From assembly GCA_000402355.1 (NCBI GenBank), contig AQRS01000043.1, positions 62,001 through 126,000 of the forward strand: DNA of 64,000 bases, given 5' to 3'. Within the stretch, counting starts at the first letter, position 1. Every line of letters begins with the position of its first letter. The DNA comes from Candidatus Iainarchaeum andersonii SCGC AAA011-E11. Its GTDB lineage: Archaea > Iainarchaeota > Iainarchaeia > Iainarchaeales > Iainarchaeaceae. Below are positions 24,264-32,741 of the stretch, piece by piece. The notes under the pieces were generated by a model. It searched no databases. It was not told the DNA's origin and saw only the letters and a program-made list of their open reading frames with translations. The position numbers and the translations under genes are program-made.

Positions 24264-25265
24264 TTAAGTTACTGCATTGATTTTCTTTCCTTTCGAGAAC
24301 GCCTCGATGTTCTGTATTGTGGTTTCAAGGATTCTCTGGAGCGCCTCCCTGCTGTTGAACGCATTGTGCGGAGTGATGAGAACATTAGGCTCCTTCAAAA
24401 GCAAATGATTGCGCAGAACCGCGCGGAGATCACATTCCTTCGCAAACTTCTCATGCAGAACCTGCTTCTCCTCGCGGATAAAACATTCGCCCTCAAGAAC
24501 ATCAAGGCCCGCGCCGCCTATTATTCCTTTTGAAAGCCCTTTCAAAATGGCTTCAGTTTCAATGACCTCGCCACGCGAAGTGTTGATTACGACACAGCCC
24601 TTTTTCAGCTTCGAAATATTTTCCATGTTCAGCATGTGCTTGGTTTCAGGGGTAAGAGGAACATGGAACGAAAGCACATCGGCCTTTGAAAGCAATTCAC
24701 CAAAAGAAGCGTAAGTGAAACCGAGCTCCTTCGCCTTAGCCTTTTCAGGATGCACCTCGGTAACGAGAACATTCATTTCAAAGCCCTTTGCGATCCTCAC
24801 GACATGCTCTCCGATGTGCCCACACCCGACAACACCGATTGTTTTTCCTTTCAGGTCGAACCCTTCGAGGCCCTTTGCGGAAAAATCCGCCTTTTGCGTG
24901 CGCTCATAAGAGAGATGTATTTTGCGCGAAATCGCGAGAAGAAGCGCGAACGTGTGCTCGGCAACCGTATTCTCGCCGTAAGTCGGAACATTACAAACTG
25001 TTATTCCGCGCTTTTTGCATTCCGCAACATCAATGTGGTTGAAGCCCGTGGACATTGTTGCGACAAGCTTGAGCTTTGGCAGCGCATCCAGAACATTTTT
25101 GTTGACTTGCGAATAAATGAAAACCGCGATTGCCTCGGAATCCGGAATTTTTTTTGCGCGGCCCGGAGTGAGCTCCCGGGAAAAGAACTCGAGCGAGTGC
25201 CTTGAAAGCCTCTCGCCCAGGAATTTCTCTTCCCATTTTTCGAGCTCGAAGAAACTTACTTTCAT
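24264..25265 (-). CDS. D-isomer-specific 2-hydroxyacid dehydrogenase
   Basis: 333 residues, D-lactate dehydrogenase-like. The NAD site is GVVGCGHIGEHVVRIA, and the catalytic Arg, Glu and His lie in INTSRGEVIE, GGAGLDVLEGE and ITPHNAFNSRE. It would interconvert a 2-oxoacid and a D-2-hydroxyacid using NADH. A 47-residue basic gene lies 13 bases upstream in the same direction and probably shares its transcript. Confidence 0.9.
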   Translation of the reverse strand: MKVSFFELEKWEEKFLGERLSRHSLEFFSRELTPGRAKKIPDSEAIAVFIYSQVNKNVLDALPKLKLVATMSTGFNHIDVAECKKRGITVCNVPTYGENTVAEHTFALLLAISRKIHLSYERTQKADFSAKGLEGFDLKGKTIGVVGCGHIGEHVVRIAKGFEMNVLVTEVHPEKAKAKELGFTYASFGELLSKADVLSFHVPLTPETKHMLNMENISKLKKGCVVINTSRGEVIETEAILKGLSKGIIGGAGLDVLEGECFIREEKQVLHEKFAKECDLRAVLRNHLLLKEPNVLITPHNAFNSREALQRILETTIQNIEAFSKGKKINAVT

Positions 25266-25278
25266 GCTCCACCATTGC

Positions 25279-25422
25279 TCATTTTCTTTTTTTCTTTTTC
25301 GACTTTTTCCCGGGGGCCTTCCTTGCCTTGGCCTCTATTTTCTTTACTTCCTTTGCCTTTCTCTCGAGCCTTATTCCAAGCCTCTCGAGGGTTTTTCCTA
25401 TTACTTTCAAATCTATGCCCAT
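25279..25422 (-). CDS. Small basic protein, 47 aa
   Basis: Minus-strand frame starting MGIDLKVIGKTLERLGIRLE, becoming strongly basic, and ending KKSKKKKRK. GAGGTGAAAAAGCAA ahead of the ATG is a good ribosome site. The N-terminal helix plus lysine tail suggests RNA or DNA binding. No family recognised. Confidence 0.6.
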   Translation of the reverse strand: MGIDLKVIGKTLERLGIRLERKAKEVKKIEAKARKAPGKKSKKKKRK

Positions 25423-25553
25423 TTGCTTTTTCACCTCAAAACAAAACCCAGCGGGTTTTTGTTAAGTAACTCAAAACCTATATTTAAAGGTTATGTGGAA
25501 AAAAATGCGGCAAAAAACACGGGTCTTATAAAGTCCGCAACCGAACTTTCATT

Positions 25554-26222
25554 ATGCCGGTACTTAGAAGGGGCCCCGCACGGGGAATCAAGGCGCATGC
25601 GCCCACACCGGGAAGAAAACTTTTTGGAGCGGGACCGGGCAGCGGCTTTGTTTCCGGGCGCTCGGCACACCGCGCAAAGGAAGGGTTTCTGAAAATAGCC
25701 AATCGGGCTGCCGGAAGGGCAATGGAGTCCTGGCGAATGCGGGGCGCCGGGCCGCGGGAAACCCACATCCCTTCACCATATGATTATTTCACCGGCCAGA
25801 GAAGGATGAATTTTGCACAGGCGATGAGCGAGCACCGGGAGGAACTCATGCAAAAGGAATTCCAGGGCATAATGAAAAACATGAACCACGACGGGCTGAT
25901 GGAGCGCGACAGGGAAACGCTTTCAGCAAGAGAAAAAGAAATTTACGACCTGAGAAACCTCGCACTGCAGGCACTTGAAATGGCTGCCCGCACAGGGAAA
26001 CTCCGGGGTTTCCGGAGCAGGGAGGAATTCAGGAAATATTTCGAAGGGTTCCTGGGAAACTGGCTCGCCGAGTACCAGGGGCCGCAGGCAGCCGCATATG
26101 CAGGCACCGCGGCAAAAAAATTCTTTGCAACCTTATATGGTTCAAAAGCAGGGGAAGAGGCATTCAGGAGGCGCTTCGGAAGGCTTGTGTTCATTGCAGG
26201 GGGCGGAGACCCCTCCGACTAG
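25554..26222 (+). CDS. Hypothetical protein, 222 aa
   Basis: A basic protein with a Gly/Arg/Pro-rich N-terminus (MPVLRRGPARGIKAHAPTPG) and a helical C-terminal part rich in Glu, Arg and Ala (LSAREKEIYDLRNLALQALE; FRKYFEGFLGNWLAEY). No signal peptide, membrane segment or known catalytic motif. TATA-like sequences (CTTATAAAG and TATATTTAAAGG) lie upstream. GC content matches the core genome. Family unknown. Confidence 0.6.
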   Translation: MPVLRRGPARGIKAHAPTPGRKLFGAGPGSGFVSGRSAHRAKEGFLKIANRAAGRAMESWRMRGAGPRETHIPSPYDYFTGQRRMNFAQAMSEHREELMQKEFQGIMKNMNHDGLMERDRETLSAREKEIYDLRNLALQALEMAARTGKLRGFRSREEFRKYFEGFLGNWLAEYQGPQAAAYAGTAAKKFFATLYGSKAGEEAFRRRFGRLVFIAGGGDPSD

Positions 26223-26223
26223 A

Positions 26224-26279
26224 AGGTTTTTAAATAATTGCTGGGGAATTTAGTAGTACCGGAAAAAGGGTTTTCCGGC
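26224..26279 (+). promoter_or_regulatory. L10e promoter and leader hairpin
   Basis: TATA box GTTTTTAAATAA (about 26226-26237) is followed by a perfect 8-bp hairpin CCGGAAAA-AGGG-TTTTCCGG (26259-26278) in the predicted leader, about 30 bases ahead of the ATG at 26308. It may be a ribosomal-protein autoregulatory site. Confidence 0.4.
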
Positions 26280-26307
26280 TATAAAAACGCTTTTTTGAGT
26301 GGTTTTC

Positions 26308-27063
26308 ATGGGTTTAAGGCCTGGGCGCTGCTACAGCTCAACCAAGGACAGGGCATACACGCGTTACGCGGACAAAGTGCAGAGGCTGAACTACATCGGC
26401 GCGATTCCCGGAGTGAAAACCAGGCAATTCAACATGGGCAACGGATTGAAGGAATTCGACACCATTCTGGACCTATTGACCATTTGCGGAAAGGACGGCC
26501 TCCAGATCCGCGACAATGCAATTGAAAGCGCGCGCCTCATAATCAACAGGACGCTCGCAAAAAGGGTTCCGAAAGAAGGCTACTTTTTGAAGGTAAGGAT
26601 TTACCCGCACCACATTCTCCGCGAAAACAAGCAGGCACAAGGAGCGGGAGCGGACCGTGTCTCAAAGGGAATGAGCCACTGCTTCGGAAAACCCATTGGA
26701 AGGGCGGCAAGAATCAGGAACAACCAAAAAATCTTTTCAGTTCTGGTAATGGACGAGTATGCGGAAGCCGCAAAACTCGCAATGCTCACAGCGGCGGCAA
26801 GGATTCCATGCGGAGTAAGGGTTCGCATAGGGAAGGATATTGAAAGCATAGGGACAAAGCCAAAGAAAATCAAGGAAATCAAAACCAAAGAGGAAGAGGA
26901 AGCCGAGGCAACCGCGGCAACAGCCGGCGAAGCAGGCGCAACGGAAGAAAAGGCGACGACGACCGCACCGGCAGCAGGAAAGGCCGGGGCAAAGGGAGCC
27001 GAGGCAAAGAAAGCCGAACCCGCGAAGAAGGAAGCCGCGAAAAAAGAGGACAAGAAAAAATAA
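26308..27063 (+). CDS. rpl10e: Ribosomal protein L10e (uL16) with long tail
   Basis: 251 residues. The first 175 are canonical archaeal L10e: start GLRPGRCYSSTKDRAYTRY, then FNMGN, YFLKVRIYPHHILREN, GADRVSKGMSHCFGKP and AARIPCGVRVRIG. The rest is a low-complexity Ala/Lys/Glu tail (EEEEAEATAATAG..., ending EAAKKEDKKK) that standard L10e lacks. L10e lies at the base of the L7/L12 stalk near the peptidyl-transferase centre. Followed closely by dph2. Confidence 0.95.
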   Translation: MGLRPGRCYSSTKDRAYTRYADKVQRLNYIGAIPGVKTRQFNMGNGLKEFDTILDLLTICGKDGLQIRDNAIESARLIINRTLAKRVPKEGYFLKVRIYPHHILRENKQAQGAGADRVSKGMSHCFGKPIGRAARIRNNQKIFSVLVMDEYAEAAKLAMLTAAARIPCGVRVRIGKDIESIGTKPKKIKEIKTKEEEEAEATAATAGEAGATEEKATTTAPAAGKAGAKGAEAKKAEPAKKEAAKKEDKKK

Positions 27064-27075
27064 TCCTTACTGGTT

Positions 27076-28086
27076 ATGCCTGAACTCATTGTGGACCTTG
27101 AAGGGGCCAAAAAATTTTTGCGGGAAAAACAGGCCAAAACAGCAATAGTGCAGATTCCCGAAGGCCTCAAAACAAAAACCACGCAAATCATTGACCAACT
27201 CAAAGGAACCTGTGAAAACGTTTTCGTCAAAATGGACCCCTGCTTCGGCGCATGCGATTTGCCATTGAATGACATGAAGGCCCTCAATGCCGACGCGGTA
27301 ATACACATCGGCCACGGAGTAATACACTCGCACAAAAACATCATCTATATCCCGTGCCACTATGATCTCGGCGAAAAGGAAATAGAAAAAAACGTTTCAG
27401 GCCTCCTGAAGGAACTCGAAAAAAGAAAAATAAATTCCGTTGCACTCGTTTCTAATGTCCAGTACAGCAACGCGCTGCCCGGGATAAAGGAAAAGCTTTT
27501 CAGGCACGGAATAAAATCATTCATCGGAAAAGGCACGAGCAGGATAGCAACACAAGGCCAGGTGCTGGGGTGCAATTACTCTGTTGTAGAAGAGGTGCAG
27601 CCAGCTGTTCAGGCAAGCGTTTACTTTGGAGACGGCTACTTCCACCCAATGGGCCTTGTGTTCAGCACGAAAAAACCCGTGATTGTTGTGAACCCTCTTC
27701 ACGGAACCGTGGAAGAAATAAGCGAAAAGAACCGGGACAGGTTCATGAGAAAAAGGTTCGCGGCAATCGCAAAGGCGTCGCAGGCAAAAAAATTCGGGAT
27801 AATTGTTACTGTGAAAAGCGGGCAGAGGCAAAAGGAAAAAGCCTTGAAATTGAAAGAGGCAATAGAGAGGCACGGAAAACAGGCATATCTCCTTGAAATG
27901 GATTTGGTGGTTGAAAGCTACATGACAGGCATTGGGGTTGACTGCCTCGTTAATACGGCCTGCAACAGGATTGTGCTTGATGATTCTGACAACTGGAAAA
28001 CATTAATAATAAATCCGACCGAGTGCCTGATTGCTATAGGCGAGAAAACCTGGGAAGAATGGGTTCCCGATGAATTCCCGCATTGA
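27076..28086 (+). CDS. dph2: Diphthamide synthase (Dph2)
   Basis: 336 residues. A radical-SAM-like 4Fe-4S enzyme that starts diphthamide formation on elongation factor 2 by transferring a 3-amino-3-carboxypropyl group from SAM. The three cluster cysteines are in DPCFGACD, GQVLGCNYS and NTACNRI, one per domain. Length and motifs are typical of archaeal Dph2. Confidence 0.94.
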   Translation: MPELIVDLEGAKKFLREKQAKTAIVQIPEGLKTKTTQIIDQLKGTCENVFVKMDPCFGACDLPLNDMKALNADAVIHIGHGVIHSHKNIIYIPCHYDLGEKEIEKNVSGLLKELEKRKINSVALVSNVQYSNALPGIKEKLFRHGIKSFIGKGTSRIATQGQVLGCNYSVVEEVQPAVQASVYFGDGYFHPMGLVFSTKKPVIVVNPLHGTVEEISEKNRDRFMRKRFAAIAKASQAKKFGIIVTVKSGQRQKEKALKLKEAIERHGKQAYLLEMDLVVESYMTGIGVDCLVNTACNRIVLDDSDNWKTLIINPTECLIAIGEKTWEEWVPDEFPH

Positions 28087-28094
28087 GTGATATT

Positions 28095-28328
28095 ATGGCC
28101 ATACCAAGAAGAAAAATAAGAATTGTAACCGGCAGAACATCACGCCCCGTTCCAAAGTTGCCAACGGAGAGGCTTTTCACAATCGGGGGGCAAACAATAG
28201 GAGTGTTTCGTGATGGCACAGTAGCATCTATAGGAAATAATGGACACAAAATAAAAATCCCGGAAAACCTAAAACCTCAAATAGCTCAACTTATTGGAAA
28301 AAGAGTGGAAGAAATACCTTGGTTCTAA
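28095..28328 (+). CDS. Hypothetical protein, 77 aa
   Basis: Small basic protein starting MAIPRRKIRIVTGRTSRPVP, with a likely beta-rich middle (FTIGGQTIGVFRDGTVASIG) and ending GKRVEEIPWF. It follows dph2 by 8 bases and is probably co-transcribed. No recognised family. Confidence 0.6.
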   Translation: MAIPRRKIRIVTGRTSRPVPKLPTERLFTIGGQTIGVFRDGTVASIGNNGHKIKIPENLKPQIAQLIGKRVEEIPWF

Positions 28329-28333
28329 TAAAT

Positions 28334-29317
28334 TCAGAAATCAATCTCATCCGGATGGATGGATTTCTTGTCGAGGTTGCCGACGTATGTGCGCACCTTG
28401 CGTTTCTTTCCGCGGTTAATCGGCTTTTTGTCCTTGGCAACACCCTCGATGTCCGCCTCCTCAACTGAATGCTCCTGGGAAGCGGGCGCGGAATTTTCCG
28501 GCGCACCAAATTCAGCGGCGGCAACGGGCGCAATTGCCTCATCCTCGCCGTTCGTTTCCTTAATCATCGTGCCCGTGAATGAATACCCGTTCACAAACGC
28601 CTTGAAATTTTCTATATTGTCCCCGTCAAGCACGGCCGCGGGAATCCTGCTCCTGCGCAGAATCATGCAGCACGCAATGTCCAAAACAACATTCTGCCCA
28701 GGCCTTGAGCCCGCAGCAACAATGAGGGAAACCAGTTTGTTATAGCCTATTTCATCAAAGCGCCTCGCATCTGGATTTGTTTTCGGGTCAGAATCATAAA
28801 TCCCGTCAACATTAGTCAGGTTCACAAAAGTGGCGTTCAGTTTTTCGGCAAGCAGAGCGCCGACCGAATCGGTTGTAAAGAAAGGCATCAGGCCCCCGAA
28901 AACAGGCACCTTTCCCGCCTCAAGGAGCTCGGAAACCCTTGAAACATCAGAAACAACCTCGTTATAGGATTCGACAATCGCGTTCGCGAGCAGCATTGCG
29001 TTCGCGCGCGTAACGTGGATTCCAAGTAAATCCTGCTCGAAATTATTTGCACCGAGAGAGGCAGCGGCATTGGCGTAATTGCGCGCGGTTTTTCCTCCGC
29101 CAACAACAACAACAATTTTTTTGCCCGAAGAATGCAGCGAGGAAATCGCATCCGCAAAGGCGCGGATAGCTTCAACCCTAGGGCCCTGCTCATCAACAAT
29201 GAGGCTCCCGCCGATTGAAACCACGAAAATGCCGGAAGATTCAGCTTGGTAATCAGACCTTGAAGGCTCGCTGGCGCCGGTTGCAACGCTGTTGAAAAAG
29301 TCAAACATAGGAATCAT
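28334..29317 (-). CDS. pyrH: UMP kinase with extended tail
   Basis: 327 residues against about 225 for archaeal UMP kinase. The amino-acid-kinase core is clear: VVSIGGSLIV, VVVVGGGKTARNYANAAASL, LTNVDGIYDSDPKTNPDARR. It phosphorylates UMP to UDP. A Ser-rich N-terminal extension of about 30 residues and a tail of about 85 (EEADIEGVAKDKKPINRGKK, ending SIHPDEIDF) are additions. A TATA box (GATTAAATATT) supports the start at 29317; ATG 29308 is close. Confidence 0.9.
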   Translation of the reverse strand: MIPMFDFFNSVATGASEPSRSDYQAESSGIFVVSIGGSLIVDEQGPRVEAIRAFADAISSLHSSGKKIVVVVGGGKTARNYANAAASLGANNFEQDLLGIHVTRANAMLLANAIVESYNEVVSDVSRVSELLEAGKVPVFGGLMPFFTTDSVGALLAEKLNATFVNLTNVDGIYDSDPKTNPDARRFDEIGYNKLVSLIVAAGSRPGQNVVLDIACCMILRRSRIPAAVLDGDNIENFKAFVNGYSFTGTMIKETNGEDEAIAPVAAAEFGAPENSAPASQEHSVEEADIEGVAKDKKPINRGKKRKVRTYVGNLDKKSIHPDEIDF

Positions 29318-29463
29318 AGAATTATGGGAAACGGAATATTTAATCCTTACTCGCACAAAAAAACCGGAAAGGCGCAGGTATTTTAATCAAGAGCCTGCAA
29401 ATTCATTACATGCAGACAAATTCCTGCGATTAGCCTGTTTTCTCAATTCTCATAGTGATAACC

Positions 29464-30681
29464 ATGGTTGAACCTAACGAGTCCTCTCAGGGAGAGGAAG
29501 TTGTATTCAAGAAAAAACTCAAGAAGCTCGCGCAATACAGGGGCAGGGGCACGGAACTCATTTCGGTTTACGTTCCCTCGGATTCTGACAGGAGCTCGGT
29601 GATGGGGCAGCTGACCGAAGAGATTTCACAGAGCTCGAACATCAAGAGCCCCAGCACCAAAAAAAACGTTCAAGGAGCCCTGCGCAAAATAATCAATTTC
29701 CTCAAGCAGATAGACTTCAAGATACCGAAAAACGGCCTGGTTATTTTCGCGGGAAACATATCCGAAACCGAGGGAAGAACTGACATCAGGCTGTTCACCG
29801 TGAAGCCCATAAAGGAACTGCACACGAAACGCTACTGGTGCGATTCCGAATTCCATTTGGAGCCACTGAAGGAAATGGCGAAGCCGACAGGAATCTACGC
29901 ATTGATAACGATTGACAAGAACGAAGCGACAATAGCAACCCTCATCGGAAAAAGATACGAAATAATAGGCCACTTCACTTCAGGATACATGGGAAAATTC
30001 AAGGCGGGCGGACAATCTGCATTACGTTTTGAAAGGTTGCGAGAAGAGGCGGAGCAGGAGTTCTACAAGAGAATAAGCGAAAAAGTTAACATGGCATTCC
30101 TGCCGGACGAAGAAAAAATAAAAGGCATTATAATCGGCGGCCCCGGAATGACGAAAAACTTTTTCCTCGAAAAGGACCTGATAGACCACCGCTTAAAGAA
30201 AAAAATCCTGGGAGCAATGGATACCGGTTATACGGATGAATCGGGCATACGGGAACTCGTGCAGAAATCCGAAGAGTTGCTGAAGGACACCGACCTCATG
30301 AAGGAGCGCGCAATAATGAGCAAGTTCCTCGCGGAGCTCGCGAAAGACGGCCTCGCCACTTACGGGGAAAAGGAAGTGCTGAAATCGCTTGAACTCGGGC
30401 AGGCCGCAATAGTCCTTGTGAGCGAGGGAATAGAGTGGGTCGTCTACAAGCTGGAAAACGAAACAACCAAAGAAACGCAGATTGTCGTGGACAAAACAAA
30501 TTCTTTCAAGGCAGGCCCCGGAATGGAAGTCATAGAGGAAATGGATTACATTGATTACATGATTGAAAAGGCGGCGCAGACCTCGGCTTCGGTAAAAGTT
30601 GTTTCTGTTGATACCCCTGAAGGGGAGCAGTTCTTCAGGGGCTTCGGCGGAATAGCGGCAATGCTGCGCTACAAAATCTGA
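29464..30681 (+). CDS. prf1: Peptide chain release factor aRF1
   Basis: 405 residues, eRF1 family. The stop-codon recognition loop NIKSPSTKKNV and the hydrolysis motif GGQ (MGKFKAGGQSALRFERLREE) are both present. It recognises all three stop codons and releases the peptide. ATG 29464 is preferred over GTG 29455. A TATA box (GTATTTTAATCA, about 29378) lies upstream. Confidence 0.96.
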   Translation: MVEPNESSQGEEVVFKKKLKKLAQYRGRGTELISVYVPSDSDRSSVMGQLTEEISQSSNIKSPSTKKNVQGALRKIINFLKQIDFKIPKNGLVIFAGNISETEGRTDIRLFTVKPIKELHTKRYWCDSEFHLEPLKEMAKPTGIYALITIDKNEATIATLIGKRYEIIGHFTSGYMGKFKAGGQSALRFERLREEAEQEFYKRISEKVNMAFLPDEEKIKGIIIGGPGMTKNFFLEKDLIDHRLKKKILGAMDTGYTDESGIRELVQKSEELLKDTDLMKERAIMSKFLAELAKDGLATYGEKEVLKSLELGQAAIVLVSEGIEWVVYKLENETTKETQIVVDKTNSFKAGPGMEVIEEMDYIDYMIEKAAQTSASVKVVSVDTPEGEQFFRGFGGIAAMLRYKI

Positions 30682-30709
30682 TGCCGAAGCGCCGAACAAA
30701 GGGGGTTTT

Positions 30710-31477
30710 ATGCCAGAGGAAAAAATCACCATAAGAAACAACAGCGGCGAAAACCTAAAAGGGATTTTCCACAAATGCGGCACGGAAATGAAAATAGTGA
30801 TTGTATGCCACGGTTTCACCTCGACAAAAGAGCACAAACTTGTGAAGGGAATCTGCTCGGCGCTTGAAAAGAAAGGGACAAATTCCTTCAGGTTCGATTT
30901 TTCAGGCAAGGGAGAATCACAAGGCGAATTCGGAAAATCTACTTACACCAAGGAAGCAAAGGACCTCGAGGCGGTTCTCGATTATTTCGGGCACATGGGG
31001 TTTGAAACACCCTGCGTCGCGGGGCACGGCATGGGCGGAGTGGTTGCGTTGATGCAGGCCGCAAACGACAGGAGAATTGAATCAGCCATAGGCATTGCAG
31101 GAATCACTTATCCCGAAAGGATAATCGAAAGGTTCGGAAAGGATTTGGTCGAGAAGTGCATGCGCGAAGGCGAAGCGGAATATATGAAGGGCGGGAAAAA
31201 ATTTGTTCTTAAAAAAGAGTTCTTCGATGACGCGCTGAAAATGGATTTGTTCCACACAATAAAAAAAGTGAATGTACCAGTGCTATTTGTTTATGGTGAA
31301 AAAGACGAGGAAGTTCCGCTCAGCCAGATGCAGAAGCTATTCGAAAAAGCATACCAGCCGAAAGGCCTCAAGGTTTTCGATGACGCAAACCATTCATTCA
31401 CAAAAAAAGAGCACCTCAAGGAAGCAAGCGAACTCTGCGCAACATGGGCAGCAAGACAGGCAATGGCAAAGCAATAA
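30710..31477 (+). CDS. Alpha/beta hydrolase-fold protein lacking the nucleophile
   Basis: 255 residues. The fold markers are IVCHGFTSTKEH (oxyanion region), FRFDFSGKGESQGEF, the acid in FVYGEKDEEVPLS and the His in DANHSFTKKEH. The nucleophile elbow, normally GHSxGG, reads AGHGMGGVV, with Gly in place of Ser. It may be inactive, or use another residue. It sits between aRF1 and truD in one direction with short gaps. Confidence 0.85.
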   Translation: MPEEKITIRNNSGENLKGIFHKCGTEMKIVIVCHGFTSTKEHKLVKGICSALEKKGTNSFRFDFSGKGESQGEFGKSTYTKEAKDLEAVLDYFGHMGFETPCVAGHGMGGVVALMQAANDRRIESAIGIAGITYPERIIERFGKDLVEKCMREGEAEYMKGGKKFVLKKEFFDDALKMDLFHTIKKVNVPVLFVYGEKDEEVPLSQMQKLFEKAYQPKGLKVFDDANHSFTKKEHLKEASELCATWAARQAMAKQ

Positions 31478-31486
31478 TGGTTTTTT

Positions 31487-32731
31487 ATGACAGGAATAAA
31501 ACATTACAGCACCGCATCAAAAGGAATAGGCGGCGACATCAAGAAAAGGATAGCCGATTTCATTGTGCGCGAAATAACCTTCGAGAGAAAAACGCTTGAG
31601 ACAAAGGCGTTCGGCGAATGGCCTGAAAAACGCAACCAGGAACTAATTGTGCCGCAGAACAACGGCGAAGAATACCTGCACGTTGAAATGGAAAAATTCA
31701 ACCTCGACACAAATGATGCATTGAGGAGGGTTGCGAGGCATTTGCATTGTTCGCCGAAAAGGCTCGGGTACGCGGGAATGAAGGACAAGCGCGCAATAAC
31801 CGTGCAATTGATTTCAATCTGGAAACCGGAAGCGAAAGCGCTAGAAGCGTTCAACCAGCGCTATGTCTCCCTTACAAACGCGCACTGGAGCAACGAAAGG
31901 ATGGAAATAGGCAAACTAAAAGGAAACGATTTCGAAATCACCATAAGGAACATTTCAATGGAGAAAAAGGAACTCGAAAAAAATGCGGAAAAATTCTTTG
32001 CGGAAGCGGAAAAAAACGGAATCGCGAATTATTTCGGGGAACAAAGGTTCGGAGGAGCGCGCGAAATAACGCACAAGGTCGGGAAAAAATTCATTGAGGA
32101 AAAATTCGAGGAAGCAATAATGCTCTACCTTACCTCGCCGAGCACAGAAGAAGAGGAAATTGCAATTGCGAGGAAAAACCTTTTGGAAACGCTGGATTTT
32201 GCAAGGGCAACAAAAGAATTTCCGGCAAAATTCAGGTTCGAGCGCGCAATCCTGCACCACCTTTGCAAGTATCCGAAGGATTTTGTGGGCGCGTTCCAGA
32301 AATTGCCGAGGCACTTGACTTACCTTTTCACGCACGCGTACCAGAGCTACCTTTTCAACCAGATAATAAACAGGCGGATGGAAACCGGATTGGGCCTGCA
32401 GCCTGTCGAAGGCGACATTGTCGAGGATGGAATAGCCATGGCTCCTCTTATAGGGTTTGACACGGAGTTTGCAAAAGGAAAGCCCGGGGAAATAGAAAAA
32501 CGGGTTATGGAGGAAGAGGGCGTAAAGCTGGAGGATTTCAGGGTCAAGAGTTTCATGGAGCTCAGTTGCTCGGGCGCTCGGAAAAAAATACTTGTGAAGC
32601 CCGAAAACCCGGGAATTTTAGGGATTTCGGAGGACGAGTTGAACGAGGGAAAGCTCAAGCTAAAAACAGGGTTTTCGCTGGAAAAGGGCAACTATGCAAC
32701 CACGGTTCTCAGGGAATTAATGAAAAGCTGA
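31487..32731 (+). CDS. truD: tRNA pseudouridine synthase TruD
   Basis: 414 residues. Makes pseudouridine 13 in tRNA. The catalytic Asp lies in GYAGMKDKRAITVQ, with NYFGEQRFG in the core and the TRUD insertion domain between. The archaeal/eukaryal TruD/Pus7 length and layout are normal. Nine bases after the hydrolase gene, and directly followed by a membrane protein gene. Confidence 0.95.
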   Translation: MTGIKHYSTASKGIGGDIKKRIADFIVREITFERKTLETKAFGEWPEKRNQELIVPQNNGEEYLHVEMEKFNLDTNDALRRVARHLHCSPKRLGYAGMKDKRAITVQLISIWKPEAKALEAFNQRYVSLTNAHWSNERMEIGKLKGNDFEITIRNISMEKKELEKNAEKFFAEAEKNGIANYFGEQRFGGAREITHKVGKKFIEEKFEEAIMLYLTSPSTEEEEIAIARKNLLETLDFARATKEFPAKFRFERAILHHLCKYPKDFVGAFQKLPRHLTYLFTHAYQSYLFNQIINRRMETGLGLQPVEGDIVEDGIAMAPLIGFDTEFAKGKPGEIEKRVMEEEGVKLEDFRVKSFMELSCSGARKKILVKPENPGILGISEDELNEGKLKLKTGFSLEKGNYATTVLRELMKS

Positions 32732-32741
32732 AGTGAAAACA

